In this document: positions 16,790-26,745 of the stretch, piece by piece
Position numbering within the stretch: the first letter of the stretch is position 1
How the letters are laid out: the number at the start of each line of letters is the position of its first letter
Assembly (NCBI GenBank): GCA_963770915.1
Contig: CAVYRG010000001.1
Coordinates: forward strand, 3,162,001 to 3,226,000
DNA: 64,000 nucleotides
Source of the DNA: PALSA-270 sp963770915
GTDB lineage: Bacteria > Acidobacteriota > Terriglobia > Terriglobales > Acidobacteriaceae
Direction of reading: 5' to 3'
Position numbers and translations under genes: made by a program
Notes under the pieces: model-generated
Told to the model about the DNA's origin: nothing
The model's input: the letters and a program-made list of their open reading frames with translations, nothing else
Database searches by the model: none

Positions 16790-17257
16790 ATGGCGGCAAC
16801 GTCCACGGCAGTGCACAGTGCAGTTCCGGCCGCGCGGCGCAAGCCGTGCTGGACGGGAACCCCGGAAATCTACTTCGCCAAGGCGATCGACAATTCGCGC
16901 CTGGTGAAGATCGAAGACCCCAAAAGTTCCCGCGAGCGCAAGCAGTTGGGGATTGCCCTGGCCTGTTTGTTTCTGCTGGTCATGACGTATGCCTGGCAGC
17001 ATTTCCGCGCCATCGAGTATGGCTACAAGATCGAGTCGCTTAGAATGCAGCGTGACAGCCTGCTCGAACAGAACCGCGCCTTGCAGTTGGAAGATGCCTC
17101 GCTGCGCGATCCGCAGCGCATCGACACCCTGGCGCGGCAGCTGGGGCTGCAGTCGCCGCAAGCCGGACAGATCATCCGGATGGACTCCTCCGAGCCTGAT
17201 GCAACCGGCCCGGTGATGGCGAGCATAACTCCGGTAGAAGTGATTTCCACGCGTTAG
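16790..17257 (+). CDS. ftsL: Cell division protein FtsL-like
   Basis: 155-aa bitopic membrane protein: cytoplasmic N-terminus of about 60 residues, one membrane helix at about 62-82 (LGIALACLFLLVMTYAW), then a coiled coil (YKIESLRMQRDSLLEQNRAL...) and a short tail. This is the FtsL/DivIC layout, part of the FtsQLB subcomplex of the divisome. Sequence identity in this family is always low, so the call rests on shape and position between rsmH and ftsI. Confidence 0.85.
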   Translation: MAATSTAVHSAVPAARRKPCWTGTPEIYFAKAIDNSRLVKIEDPKSSRERKQLGIALACLFLLVMTYAWQHFRAIEYGYKIESLRMQRDSLLEQNRALQLEDASLRDPQRIDTLARQLGLQSPQAGQIIRMDSSEPDATGPVMASITPVEVISTR

Positions 17258-17445
17258 CACCGCGGTTCTGGTCGAATGCGAGACCAGTCTCAACCCGACA
17301 CTCTCATGGCGGACGCACGGTCTTCAGCGGGCCGCCATTTCTGTATGGTCACGATTCGCCGCCGCGCATAGAAGCGGTGGCTTGCAAACGATTCAATAAT
17401 CGGACGGGCGAACGCCCGTTCCCCAGGGCAGCATGAAGTCCGGGC

Positions 17446-19614
17446 ATGGCGACGAAAACTTCCAACAACGCCCGTCTCTACCTCTTCGGAGCCGCCCTTC
17501 TGCTTTGGGGCGGTCTCATCTGTGTCCGCCTCGTGTATCTGCAGATCTTCTGCTATGGCGAGTTTGAACAGCGGGCGCAACACGAACAGCAGCGGGCCCT
17601 GGAAGTCGCCGCCCGCCGCGGGATCATCTACGACCGCTCCGGCCATGAACTGGCGATGTCTGTTTCTGTGGATTCTGCTTTCGCCGTGCCCAGCGAAATC
17701 CCGGATTTGGCCAGCACGCTCTCTCTGATCTCCCGTATCACCAAGGACGACCCCCGAGACCTGCTTGCGCAATGCGAGGGGCATAAGACCTTTTGCTGGG
17801 TGGCCCGGATGGCCGATCCCGATACGGCCAGCCGCATCAAGGCCCTCAATCTGCGCGGCATCCATTTCCTGAAGGAGTCCAAGCGCTTCTATCCCAAGGG
17901 TGAGTTGGCGGCGCAAGTGATCGGCTACGTAGGCACTGACGGCAAAGGTTTGAGCGGAATCGAGCGCGAGTTCAATGACGAAATGAAAGGCGAGCCGGGC
18001 AGAATGGTCATCTCCGTCGACGCGCACAAGAAGTGGTTTAGCAGCGTGGAAAAGGAGCCGGTTCCGGGAAAAAATATCGTCCTTACCATCGACCAGCAGA
18101 TTCAGTACATCGCTGAGCGCGAACTCGACACCGCCATGCGGCAGACGCACGCCGAGACCGGCACGGTCGTGGTGGAGAACCCGAGCACCGGCGAGATTCT
18201 GGCCCTGGCGAACAGTCCTTCGTTCAATCTCGATGATCCTCACGGCATCACCCCGAAAAAGCTCATCAATCACGCCGTCAGCAACGCTTATGAGCCGGGC
18301 TCAACCTTCAAGCTGGTTACTATCGCAGCCGCACTGCAGGAAAAGCTTACCCGCCCCGACGAAATGGTCGACTGTCAAATGGGCTCAATCCTTTTCAATG
18401 GCATGCGCATCCGCGACAGCAAGCCCCACGGCGTGCTCTCGGTGGCCGATGTACTGGCCGAATCGAGTGACGTCGGCGCGATCAAGGTCGGCATGCGGCT
18501 GGGAGACGACCGCTTTTACCGATACATTCGCGACTTCGGTTTTGGCCAGCAGACCGGCGTCGAGCTTCCCCACGAAACGCGCGGACTCAGCGCAACGCCC
18601 ATCCATTGGTCGAAAGTCTCCATCGCCGCCATCTCCATGGGCCAGGAAATCGGCATCACGCCGCTGCAGTTGGTCGCGCTGATCTCGACCATGGCCAACG
18701 ACGGCGTCCGCGTGCCGCCGCGAATCGTCGCTGCAACCACCGAGCCGCAAAACACTCCTCAGTTGATCGCGTTTCATCCCGCGGAACAGCGCCGGGTCAT
18801 CTCGCCGTTGGTAGCGGCTGAGATGCGGCAAATGATGCAAGGCGTCGTTCTCCACGGCACCGGCGAGAAGGCGCTGCTCGAAGGCTATAGCTCTGCCGGC
18901 AAGACGGGCACAGCGCAGAAGGTGGATCCCGACACCAAAGCCTACTCTCGCACCAAGTACGTCGCCACGTTTGCCGGCTTTGCGCCCGTAAACAATCCTG
19001 CAATCACAGTGGCGGTGATCCTCGATTCTGCCGCCGGCCTCCACCAGGGAGGCCAAATCTGCGCCCCGGTTTTTCGACGCGTAGCGCAGCAGGTGCTCGA
19101 GTATCTCCACGTTCCGCATGACGTCGAGCTGCCCGAAAGCCGCCGCTTGCTCCTGGCGGAACGCAAAGTAAAAGAGGAGGACCTGGCCGAAGGCTCTCCC
19201 GATCATCTCGGCCAGACTTTGGATACCGACGCTGATGCAGACTCGCAGGACTCACCGCCTGATTCAATCCCCGCGCAGCCGGCTCATGACGCCGCAGACA
19301 GCATCGAGCCTGCCGCCCTTCGAGAGCAAGAACCCGCGGCCCAAAATCCGAAGCCAGCCGCAGCACGCTCGAAACAGGAGCCGGCAGCCTCGGCGCGGCC
19401 ACCCGGCAATGGCACGGTCGTCCTGGACGTCGAGCAGGGAGGCATTGTCGTGCCTTCGTTTGTGGGAAAAACCGTGCGCTCCGCCGTGGAATTGGCCGAG
19501 CAGAACAGCCTTGACGTTGACGCCATCGGCAGCGGCATTGCGAGAGAACAGTCTCCGCCCTCCGGTTCGCACGTTGCCGCCGGTTCAACCGTAACGGTTA
19601 CCTTCGGCCGCTGA
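17446..19614 (+). CDS. ftsI: Division-specific peptidoglycan transpeptidase (class B PBP) with PASTA domain
   Basis: 722-aa class B penicillin-binding protein that cross-links septal peptidoglycan in the periplasm. Membrane anchor at about residues 8-28; dimerisation domain; transpeptidase domain with the active serine in GSTFK (Ser286, Lys289), SSD at 340-342 in the place of the usual SxN, and KTGT at 486-489. After an Ala/Pro-rich linker (about 590-660) there is one PASTA domain (VVPSFVGKTVRSAVELAEQN to the end). PASTA tails are found in FtsI/SpoVD-like proteins and may bind cell wall. The 188-base gap before the gene (17258-17445) holds only an imperfect inverted repeat (ATGGCGG/CCGCCAT). 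Confidence 0.93.
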   Translation: MATKTSNNARLYLFGAALLLWGGLICVRLVYLQIFCYGEFEQRAQHEQQRALEVAARRGIIYDRSGHELAMSVSVDSAFAVPSEIPDLASTLSLISRITKDDPRDLLAQCEGHKTFCWVARMADPDTASRIKALNLRGIHFLKESKRFYPKGELAAQVIGYVGTDGKGLSGIEREFNDEMKGEPGRMVISVDAHKKWFSSVEKEPVPGKNIVLTIDQQIQYIAERELDTAMRQTHAETGTVVVENPSTGEILALANSPSFNLDDPHGITPKKLINHAVSNAYEPGSTFKLVTIAAALQEKLTRPDEMVDCQMGSILFNGMRIRDSKPHGVLSVADVLAESSDVGAIKVGMRLGDDRFYRYIRDFGFGQQTGVELPHETRGLSATPIHWSKVSIAAISMGQEIGITPLQLVALISTMANDGVRVPPRIVAATTEPQNTPQLIAFHPAEQRRVISPLVAAEMRQMMQGVVLHGTGEKALLEGYSSAGKTGTAQKVDPDTKAYSRTKYVATFAGFAPVNNPAITVAVILDSAAGLHQGGQICAPVFRRVAQQVLEYLHVPHDVELPESRRLLLAERKVKEEDLAEGSPDHLGQTLDTDADADSQDSPPDSIPAQPAHDAADSIEPAALREQEPAAQNPKPAAARSKQEPAASARPPGNGTVVLDVEQGGIVVPSFVGKTVRSAVELAEQNSLDVDAIGSGIAREQSPPSGSHVAAGSTVTVTFGR

Positions 19615-19694
19615 GCCTCCCCCCAGCCCAGTGCGCCTTCGCGGCCAATATTCCGAGGGCCGCCCGTGCCATACAATCGAAACAGCCCTACCCC

Positions 19695-21221
19695 ATGAAG
19701 ATGACTTTCCAGCAGCTCCTTGACGGCGCCGAAGTCCTGGAGCAGACGGGAAACCCCACTGTCAGCGGTCTGGAGTACGACTCCCGCCGGGTCAAGCCGG
19801 GAGACGTTTTTGTTGCCATGCGCGGCGAGACCAGCGACGGGAACAAATTCATCGACAAAGCTATCGCCGCTGGAGCTGCAGCAATTGTGAGCGACTCGGC
19901 GACGGAAAGTACGAGGCAAGGCGTGGCCTGGGCGCGTGTGCCGCACGGCCGCCGTGCGCTTGCTCGCTTGAGCGCCAATTTCTACCATCGGCCCGCCGAA
20001 AAGCTCGCCGTCACCGGCGTGACCGGCACCAACGGCAAAAGCACCACGGCCTTCCTGATCGAATCGATCCTTGCCGCGGCCGGACGCAAAAGCGCCCTCA
20101 TCGGCACGATTGAATATCACGTCGCGGGCAATATCCTGCCCGCTCCGCACACTACGCCCGAGCCTCTCGATCTGAACTGCATGCTCGCGGAAGCTCGCGG
20201 CGACGGCGCCACCGAGGCGGTCATGGAAGTCTCCTCCCACGCTTTGGCCCAGCAGCGGGTCTATGGAATTCCCTTGGATGTGGCCATCTTCACTAATCTC
20301 ACCCGCGACCATCTCGACTACCACCACACCATGGAAGAATATTTCGCTGCCAAGCGGATATTGTTCGAGGGTTGCGGCACAGAGCCGCCGCGGGCCGCCG
20401 TTCTCAATCAAGACGACGAGGCCGGCCGAAACTTGGTGAAGATCAGCCAGAAGCGCAGTGCTGAAGTTTGGACGTACGGCCTCACAAAAGGCGATTTTCA
20501 CGCAGAAAAAGTAGATGTTGCGCCGCGCGGAACCCGCTTCGATCTGGTCACCCCGAAACAGACCATACCGCTCTTCTCGCCGCTCATCGGAAAGGTAAAT
20601 GTTTACAACATTCTGGCTGCGGCGAGTGCGGCTTACGCGCGCAATTGCACTGCCGATGCCATTGCCCAGGGAGTGGCGAATCTTGCGCGCGTGCCGGGAC
20701 GGTTTGAGCGTGTCGACTGCCGACAGCCCTTCACCCTCGTCGTGGACTATGCTCACACCGACGATGCTCTGCGCAACCTCACTACGCTGGCCCGCGAATT
20801 TGTCCAACGCGCCGGCGCCAAAGGCCGTGTGATCACCGTCTTTGGCTGCGGCGGTGACCGCGACCGCGCCAAGCGTCCTCTTATGGGCGAGGCCGCAGGC
20901 TGCGGCAGCGACTTCGTGGTGCTGACTTCCGACAATCCGCGCAGCGAAGATCCGCTTGCCATCATCAACGACGCCATGGTCGGCTTGCAGCGCTCGGGTG
21001 CGAACTATAAGGTTGAGCCCGATCGCCGCGCCGCCATCGCTCTCGCCGTCCGCGAAGCGCGGCCCGGCGACATTGTCCTGCTCGCCGGAAAGGGACACGA
21101 GAAGGTGCAGATCACGCGCTCCGGTTCTATCCCCTTTGACGACGTTGACGTGGCCCACCAGGTTCTTCGCGATGCTGGCTACGAATGCGAGGCAGCCAAC
21201 GCGGCTGCCGGGAAGGCCTGA
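19695..21221 (+). CDS. murE: UDP-MurNAc-Ala-Glu: meso-diaminopimelate ligase
   Basis: Adds the third residue of the peptidoglycan stem peptide. 508 aa, three Mur-ligase domains; ATP-binding GVTGTNGKSTTAF, and DNPR in SDNPRSEDP, the hallmark of meso-diaminopimelate specificity rather than lysine. The stop overlaps the murF start (TGATG at 21219). Confidence 0.96.
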   Translation: MKMTFQQLLDGAEVLEQTGNPTVSGLEYDSRRVKPGDVFVAMRGETSDGNKFIDKAIAAGAAAIVSDSATESTRQGVAWARVPHGRRALARLSANFYHRPAEKLAVTGVTGTNGKSTTAFLIESILAAAGRKSALIGTIEYHVAGNILPAPHTTPEPLDLNCMLAEARGDGATEAVMEVSSHALAQQRVYGIPLDVAIFTNLTRDHLDYHHTMEEYFAAKRILFEGCGTEPPRAAVLNQDDEAGRNLVKISQKRSAEVWTYGLTKGDFHAEKVDVAPRGTRFDLVTPKQTIPLFSPLIGKVNVYNILAAASAAYARNCTADAIAQGVANLARVPGRFERVDCRQPFTLVVDYAHTDDALRNLTTLAREFVQRAGAKGRVITVFGCGGDRDRAKRPLMGEAAGCGSDFVVLTSDNPRSEDPLAIINDAMVGLQRSGANYKVEPDRRAAIALAVREARPGDIVLLAGKGHEKVQITRSGSIPFDDVDVAHQVLRDAGYECEAANAAAGKA

Positions 21222-22603
21222 TGAATCTTCCGCTGGGGCGCATTGCCGAATTTCTCTCCGCCACGGGCGAGTATGAGCACAAGGCCGTGGCGCTGGGATA
21301 CTCCATCGACTCGCGCACCATTCGTCCCGGCGAACTGTTTTTTGCGGTGAAGGGCGAGCGCCTCGATGGCCACGACTTCGTCGAGCAGGCCCTCGAGAGG
21401 GGCGCTTTAGCCGCAGTTGTCCGCAAGGATCAACTCGCCCGCTATGCGGTGAAGACGCGGCTGCTTGCGGTCGACGACACCTTGGCCGCTCTGCAGACGC
21501 TGGCCACCGCGGTGCGCCGTCTCTGGGCCAGGCCGCTGATCGGAGTCACCGGCTCTACCGGCAAGACCACCACCAAAGAAGCGATCGCGCACGTGCTCTC
21601 CGCTCGCTTTCGCGTGCTTAAGTCCGAGGGCAACTTCAATAATCATTTTGGGCTGCCTCTGATGCTCCTCAAACTCGAGCCCGGGCAGGATATCGCCGTG
21701 ATAGAGATGGGCATGTCGCATGCCGGGGAGATCGCAGCGCTTGCCAAGATCGCGCAGCCGGAAATCGGCGTGGTCACTAACGTTGCCCCAGTGCATCTGG
21801 AATTTTTCAACTCCGTCGCTGACATTGCTCGCGCCAAGTACGAACTGATCGAGTCGTTGCCCTCGGGCGGAACCGCCGTGCTTAATGCCGATGACGAATA
21901 CGTCTCGCAATTCGGGCGCGACTTCCCCGGCAAAGTTGTGATGTATGGTTTCCGCGCCTCGGCCGATGTGCGAGCCGAGAACATCGAGCCGCAGGGCCTG
22001 CAGGGCTCGGTTTTCGACGTTGTCGTGGGCAGCTGCCGCGAGCGGGCCGCTCTGCCTTTGGTCGGCACGCATAACATCTACAACGCACTGGCCGCGGTGG
22101 CGGCGGGCTTGGAGCGTGGCTTAAGTCCCTCAGAAGCGATCGCCGCGCTTGCCACTCTGGCTCCAGCCGACAAGCGCGGGCAGGTCGTCAAGCTGGATAA
22201 CATCACGGTTATCAACGATTGCTACAATTGCAATCCAACTGCTCTGCGAGCCATGGTGGATAGCCTGGCGGCTATGCCCGCCAAACGGCGGATCGTGGTC
22301 GCGGGCGCCATGCTGGAACTCGGCCCCAGCGGCGACGAATTGCATCGCGCTTCCGGCCGCCACATTGCGGAGGAAAAGATCGACGTCCTGCTGGGCGTGA
22401 AGGGCGCCGCGCAGCACATGGTGGAAGCCGCGAAGCGAGCCGGTATGCGAGCGGAATTCGTGGCTACGCCCGAAGAAGCCGGCGAGTGGCTAAGCCGTGA
22501 AGCTCGCGACGGGGATGTAGTGCTGATGAAAGCGTCGCGCGGCGTGAAACTCGAAAAGGCTCTGGAAACCTGGAAGGCGCGCCGAGGCGGCGGGCCAACC
22601 TAA
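21221..22603 (+). CDS. murF: UDP-MurNAc-tripeptide: D-Ala-D-Ala ligase
   Basis: Adds D-Ala-D-Ala to complete the UDP-MurNAc-pentapeptide. 460 aa; ATP loop GVTGSTGKTTTKE, followed by SEGNFNNHFGLPL, and INDCYNCNPTALRAMVDSL, all typical MurF. ATG 21221 is coupled to murE and gives the usual N-terminus MNLPLGRIAEFL. Confidence 0.96.
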   Translation: MNLPLGRIAEFLSATGEYEHKAVALGYSIDSRTIRPGELFFAVKGERLDGHDFVEQALERGALAAVVRKDQLARYAVKTRLLAVDDTLAALQTLATAVRRLWARPLIGVTGSTGKTTTKEAIAHVLSARFRVLKSEGNFNNHFGLPLMLLKLEPGQDIAVIEMGMSHAGEIAALAKIAQPEIGVVTNVAPVHLEFFNSVADIARAKYELIESLPSGGTAVLNADDEYVSQFGRDFPGKVVMYGFRASADVRAENIEPQGLQGSVFDVVVGSCRERAALPLVGTHNIYNALAAVAAGLERGLSPSEAIAALATLAPADKRGQVVKLDNITVINDCYNCNPTALRAMVDSLAAMPAKRRIVVAGAMLELGPSGDELHRASGRHIAEEKIDVLLGVKGAAQHMVEAAKRAGMRAEFVATPEEAGEWLSREARDGDVVLMKASRGVKLEKALETWKARRGGGPT

Positions 22604-22626
22604 TGCGGGAAGTTCACGGAGGCTGA

Positions 22627-23760
22627 TTGCTTTATTGGCTGCTCTACCTGAAGCTGTTCCATTACTTCCCGCCCTTCCGCATTTTTCGCTATCTGACCTT
22701 CCGTACCGCGTTTGCCAGCCTGACCGCTCTCTTTACCGGCCTCGTCATTGGGCCGCTCGTCATCAACCGCCTGCGCGAATTTCAAATCGGGCAATACATC
22801 CGCGAAGAAGGTCCCAAGGCGCATCAGAAAAAGGCCGGCACCCCCACCATGGGCGGCCTGCTGATTGTCATCTCGATCGTGGTCCCCACTCTGCTGTGGG
22901 CGGACTTGAGCAACCGCTTCGTCTGGATTGCCGTGTTCTCGACCTGCAGTTTCGCCGCCATCGGGTTTGCCGATGACTATGCGAAAGTTGTCCATCGCCG
23001 CAACCTTGGCCTCACCGGCAAAGCGAAAATCGGATTGCAGATTGTCGTGAGCATTCTGGTGGCGGTTGGCCTCGTCGCCATGCGGCGGCTGGGACTTTAC
23101 TCCACTCTTCTTTTAGTCCCGTTTTTCAAGCAGTTCCATCCCGACCTGGTGATCGAGAGCCTGAAGCACAATCCCCATCTCTGGCCTCTGGCGTTTCTTC
23201 CCTTCGTGGTCTTCGTCGTGGTGGTGATTGTCGGATCGAGCAACGCCGTGAACCTCACCGATGGGCTTGACGGCCTGGCCATCGGCTGCACTGTAATTGC
23301 TGCAGGTGCGCTTGCGGTTCTCACTTACGTCAGCGGCCACGCCACTTTTGCCTCTTACCTGGATCTGCCCCGTATGCCGCAGGTCGGCGAGCTAACCGTT
23401 TTTTGCGGTGCTATGGTCGGCGCCGCAATCGGCTTTCTCTGGTACAACGCCCACCCCGCCGAGGTTTTCATGGGCGATGTGGGTTCGCTCGCTCTCGGGG
23501 GCGCCATCGGCACAGTCGCAGTGATGATCAAGCAGGAATTGCTGTTACCCTTCATCGGCGGTGTTTTCGTGATCGAAGCGCTCTCGGTGATTCTGCAGGT
23601 GGGATCCTACAAGCTGCGCAAGAAGCGCATCTTCAAAATGGCCCCGCTGCACCATCATTTCGAGTTGTTGGGCTGGTCGGAGTCGAAGATCATCGTCCGT
23701 TTTTGGATTGCATCCCTGGTATTCGCCCTGTTCGCGCTGACCACGTTGAAATTAAGATAA
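22627..23760 (+). CDS. mraY: Phospho-MurNAc-pentapeptide transferase
   Basis: Ten-helix inner-membrane enzyme that joins phospho-MurNAc-pentapeptide to undecaprenyl phosphate, making lipid I. 377 aa; GTPTMGG (in KKAGTPTMGGLL), the Mg-binding DDYAK, NLTDGLDGLA and the C-terminal APLHHHFE are all present. Start is a TTG at 22627, giving the usual MLYWLLYLKL N-terminus, with GGAGG upstream. Confidence 0.96.
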   Translation: MLYWLLYLKLFHYFPPFRIFRYLTFRTAFASLTALFTGLVIGPLVINRLREFQIGQYIREEGPKAHQKKAGTPTMGGLLIVISIVVPTLLWADLSNRFVWIAVFSTCSFAAIGFADDYAKVVHRRNLGLTGKAKIGLQIVVSILVAVGLVAMRRLGLYSTLLLVPFFKQFHPDLVIESLKHNPHLWPLAFLPFVVFVVVVIVGSSNAVNLTDGLDGLAIGCTVIAAGALAVLTYVSGHATFASYLDLPRMPQVGELTVFCGAMVGAAIGFLWYNAHPAEVFMGDVGSLALGGAIGTVAVMIKQELLLPFIGGVFVIEALSVILQVGSYKLRKKRIFKMAPLHHHFELLGWSESKIIVRFWIASLVFALFALTTLKLR

Positions 23761-23762
23761 GG

Positions 23763-23885
23763 TGCCGGCCACGCATTACGCGAATCACTATGGTAAAAAG
23801 CAATGGATTGTTTGGGGCCCACTTTAATTCTTTGATCTATTCGCATTGATCCGGGCAGATCCGTGGCAGGTTTTCTGCGTCGTTC
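23763..23885. repeat. Dispersed GGCCACG...GATCCGTGGC repeat (family D)
   Basis: The mraY-murD gap begins GCCGGCCACGCATTACGCGA and ends TTCGCATTGATCCG...AGATCCGTGGCAGG. The same arms occur, in better form, between murG and murC (27820-27896). No gene is seen. Confidence 0.55.
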
Positions 23886-23902
23886 TATGGTGAACTGATT
23901 CA

Positions 23903-25276
23903 ATGGAACTGAAGGGCAAACGCGTGCTGGTGGTTGGCCTCGGCAAGTCGGGCGTCGCATCCGCCTTATTCCTCAAGGACCATGGCGCCCGTGTCACAGT
24001 GTCGGACACCAAGCCGCGCGAGCAATTGGGCGCGGAAATCCCGCTTCTTCTCGATCGCGGCATCGTGGTCGAAACCGGTGGCCATGGCGACCGCACCTTT
24101 CAGGGGCAGGACCTGATCGTCGTGAGCCCCGGCGTTCCCGCCGACACGCCGGTTCTAGTGCAGGCGCGCGCCCTTGGGGAACGGGTGATTGGCGAGGTTG
24201 AATTAGCCTCCCAATTTCTGCCCGGCCGTATTGTCGCGATCACCGGATCGAACGGCAAAACCACGACTATCTCTTTAACCGGAGAAATTATCGCGGCCGG
24301 TGGCCTTCCCACGCTGGTGGGCGGCAACATTGGAACACCCGCTATTTCGCTGGTCGAGCGCGCCACGCCGGAAAGCGTTGTGGTTCTGGAGGTCTCCAGC
24401 TTTCAGCTCGAGACCATCCAATCCTTTCACCCGAAAATTGCGGTCATTCTCAACATCACTCCCGACCATCTGGACCGCCATCACAGCTTCTCTGCCTACA
24501 TCGAGGCAAAGGCGCGCATTTTCGAGAATCAGCAGGCGGAGGACTTCGCCGTGTTGAATGCCGACGACCCGACCAGCGCCGCGCTTGCACCACGCATCAA
24601 GTCTCAGGTCTTCTGGTTCAGCCGCAAACAGGAAGTGAAGCAAGGCGCATATGTGAGCGATGGCCGTATTTTTTTCCGCGCATCGGGGGCAGCGCGAGAA
24701 ATCATGATGGTCTCGGAAATTCCCCTGAAGGGCGCTCACAACGTGGAAAACGCTTTGGCCGGCATATGCGCGGGAGCCTTGCTCGGCTGCGAGCCGCAAG
24801 GCATTCGCCAGGCCGTGGTTAACTTCAAAGCGGTCGAACATCGCCTGGAATATGTGACGACGATTCGCGGCGTGGAGTATTACAACGATTCCAAAGCCAC
24901 CAATGTCGATGCCACCATCAAAGCGCTGGAATCTTTTCCCGCCAATATTCATTTGATTCTGGGCGGCAAAGATAAAGACAGCGACTACACCTTGCTCAAC
25001 GACCTGCTGCGCGAGCGCGTCAAGCGGATCTACACCATTGGCGCGGCGGCGGAAAAAATCGAAGGGCAATTCGCCACGTCCAAGGGCGCGGCGCTGCCGG
25101 AAATCGTTCATGCGCAGACTCTCGAAACGGCGGTGAAGCGTGCGGCCGCGGTCGCTCAGGCAGGAGATGTTGTGCTCCTCGCGCCCGCTTGCGCCAGCTT
25201 CGACCAATTCCGCAATTACGAGCACCGCGGGAAGACCTTCAAGGAAGTGGTGCGCTCCCTGGCCGCCGGACTCTGA
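23903..25276 (+). CDS. murD: UDP-MurNAc-L-alanine: D-glutamate ligase
   Basis: Adds D-glutamate to UDP-MurNAc-L-Ala. 457 aa; N-terminal Rossmann start (KRVLVVGLGKSGVASALFL), ATP loop AITGSNGKTTT, NITPDHLDRH, and YYNDSKATN in the C-terminal part. Confidence 0.96.
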   Translation: MELKGKRVLVVGLGKSGVASALFLKDHGARVTVSDTKPREQLGAEIPLLLDRGIVVETGGHGDRTFQGQDLIVVSPGVPADTPVLVQARALGERVIGEVELASQFLPGRIVAITGSNGKTTTISLTGEIIAAGGLPTLVGGNIGTPAISLVERATPESVVVLEVSSFQLETIQSFHPKIAVILNITPDHLDRHHSFSAYIEAKARIFENQQAEDFAVLNADDPTSAALAPRIKSQVFWFSRKQEVKQGAYVSDGRIFFRASGAAREIMMVSEIPLKGAHNVENALAGICAGALLGCEPQGIRQAVVNFKAVEHRLEYVTTIRGVEYYNDSKATNVDATIKALESFPANIHLILGGKDKDSDYTLLNDLLRERVKRIYTIGAAAEKIEGQFATSKGAALPEIVHAQTLETAVKRAAAVAQAGDVVLLAPACASFDQFRNYEHRGKTFKEVVRSLAAGL

Positions 25277-25407
25277 AAGTCAAGTCTACTTTGGCGGAGT
25301 CGGCAGTACACGAAAGTATCCATCCCCAAAGCTCTGCAACTCCTTAATCCTCAACGCGGCCTCGCCGCTTTCAGCTACTTAGCTCAGCCGCTTTTGTGCC
25401 TTTTACA

Positions 25408-25425
25408 ATGTTCCGCAAGGAACAT
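25408..25425. repeat. Small perfect hairpin in the murD-ftsW gap
   Basis: ATGTTCC-GCAA-GGAACAT, a 7-bp stem with a GCAA tetraloop, in a 268-base gap (25277-25544) in which I see no gene and no T-run. It could be a protein-binding site or an mRNA processing structure. Confidence 0.4.
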
Positions 25426-25544
25426 TTGCCGTCTGCGTCCGCACTTTCTAGACGCCACGAACCAAATCCGACAACGATCAAAAATCGAAAATCGCAACTT
25501 CCCATTCTTCATTCTTCCCGCCGCCGTGTTGAAATGGCCCTTCC

Positions 25545-26636
25545 ATGGCGAAGCGCGTTAGTGTCGATGGCTGGTTGTTCACCATAACTCTGTTGCTGGT
25601 GTTTGTGGGACTGGTCATGGTGTTCAGCGCCTCGGCGGTCATGGCCAAGGACCGGTACGGCTCGGGCTACTACTTTCTCTTTCGGCAAATGGTCTTCGCC
25701 GCGGCAGGCATCGCCGCCATGGTCATCGCCATGAAGGTGGACTATCGCCGCTACAAGCACCCCGCCGTGGTCTTTACCGCGCTTGGCGTCACGACCTTCC
25801 TTCTGATCTCGGTCTTCTTTCTCGACCGTTCGCACCATACCCACCGCTGGATTCACGGCGCGGGCCTATCGTTTCAGCCGTCGGAACTGGCCAAGCCGGT
25901 GCTCATTCTGTTTCTCGCGTTCTTTCTCGAAAGCCGCACCAAGTCGATCAATGACTGGCGCAGCACGCTGCTGCCTGCGGTGATTCCTACGCTGGTCTTT
26001 TTAGGGCTGATCGTCGAGCAGCCCGACCTGGGCACGGCAATTGCTTGCGCTGCCATCACTGCTTGCATTCTGTTCGCCGGCGGGCTCGATCTGCGTTACC
26101 TCGGCTACGGATTCCTGGCTTCGCTCGTGCCCCTTTACTTCCTGATTTTTGACGTGAAGTATCGCCGTGATCGCATCCTTGCTTTTCTGCATCCGTATTC
26201 CGACCCGCAGCGCGCCGGCTTCCATATCATTCAATCGCTGATCGCCGTGAGCACGGGTGGCATCACCGGAGTCGGACTGATGGAAGGCAAGCAGAAGCTC
26301 TTCTACCTGCCGGAGCCGCACACCGATTTCATCTTCTCGGTCATCTGCGAGGAGCTGGGTCTGGTCGGGGCTGTGGTGATCGTCGGCTTGTTTGGCGTCT
26401 TCCTGTGGCGCGGCGTGCGCACCGCGCTCCGCACGCAGGACATGTTCGGGCGCTTCCTGGCCGTGGGCATCACCAGCATGATTGTGGTCCAAGCCTTCAT
26501 CAACATCAGCGTGGTGCTCGGCCTCATGCCGACCAAGGGAATCCCACTGCCCTTTGTCTCCTACGGAGGCTCGTCGCTGTTTCTAACCCTGGCATGCGTA
26601 GGCGTGCTCCTCAACATCAGCAAGCAGGCGGAATGA
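25545..26636 (+). CDS. ftsW: Septal peptidoglycan glycosyltransferase FtsW (SEDS family)
   Basis: Polytopic membrane protein that polymerises lipid II at the septum together with the class B PBP encoded upstream. 363 aa with about ten membrane helices; SASAVMA, GAGLSFQPSELAKP, PEPHTDFIFSVICEELG and GIPLPFVSYGGSS are the standard SEDS signatures. ATG 25545 gives a short cytoplasmic N-terminus. Confidence 0.95.
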   Translation: MAKRVSVDGWLFTITLLLVFVGLVMVFSASAVMAKDRYGSGYYFLFRQMVFAAAGIAAMVIAMKVDYRRYKHPAVVFTALGVTTFLLISVFFLDRSHHTHRWIHGAGLSFQPSELAKPVLILFLAFFLESRTKSINDWRSTLLPAVIPTLVFLGLIVEQPDLGTAIACAAITACILFAGGLDLRYLGYGFLASLVPLYFLIFDVKYRRDRILAFLHPYSDPQRAGFHIIQSLIAVSTGGITGVGLMEGKQKLFYLPEPHTDFIFSVICEELGLVGAVVIVGLFGVFLWRGVRTALRTQDMFGRFLAVGITSMIVVQAFINISVVLGLMPTKGIPLPFVSYGGSSLFLTLACVGVLLNISKQAE

Positions 26637-26640
26637 ATCC

Positions 26641-26712
26641 GTGTGAGCCTCTCTGTTCTCTGTGGTTAACGGCCACGATTCTGAACCACAGAGGACACAG
26701 AGGAACACAGAG
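26641..26712. repeat. Dispersed CCACAGAGGACACAGAGG inverted repeat (family C)
   Basis: CTCTCTGTTCTCTGTGGTTA and ACCACAGAGGACACAGAGG form imperfect arms around GCCACGATTCTGA, filling the ftsW-murG gap. The GTGGTTAACGG word also occurs in the element at 53480-53577. Confidence 0.6.
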
Positions 26713-26745
26713 GTCCTTCCGGCGTTGTAGTTTATAGTTCACTCC

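Noticed and set aside
19284..21158. 624-aa minus-strand frame opposite ftsI/murE
   Set aside because: Shadow reading of the murE coding strand in GC-rich DNA.
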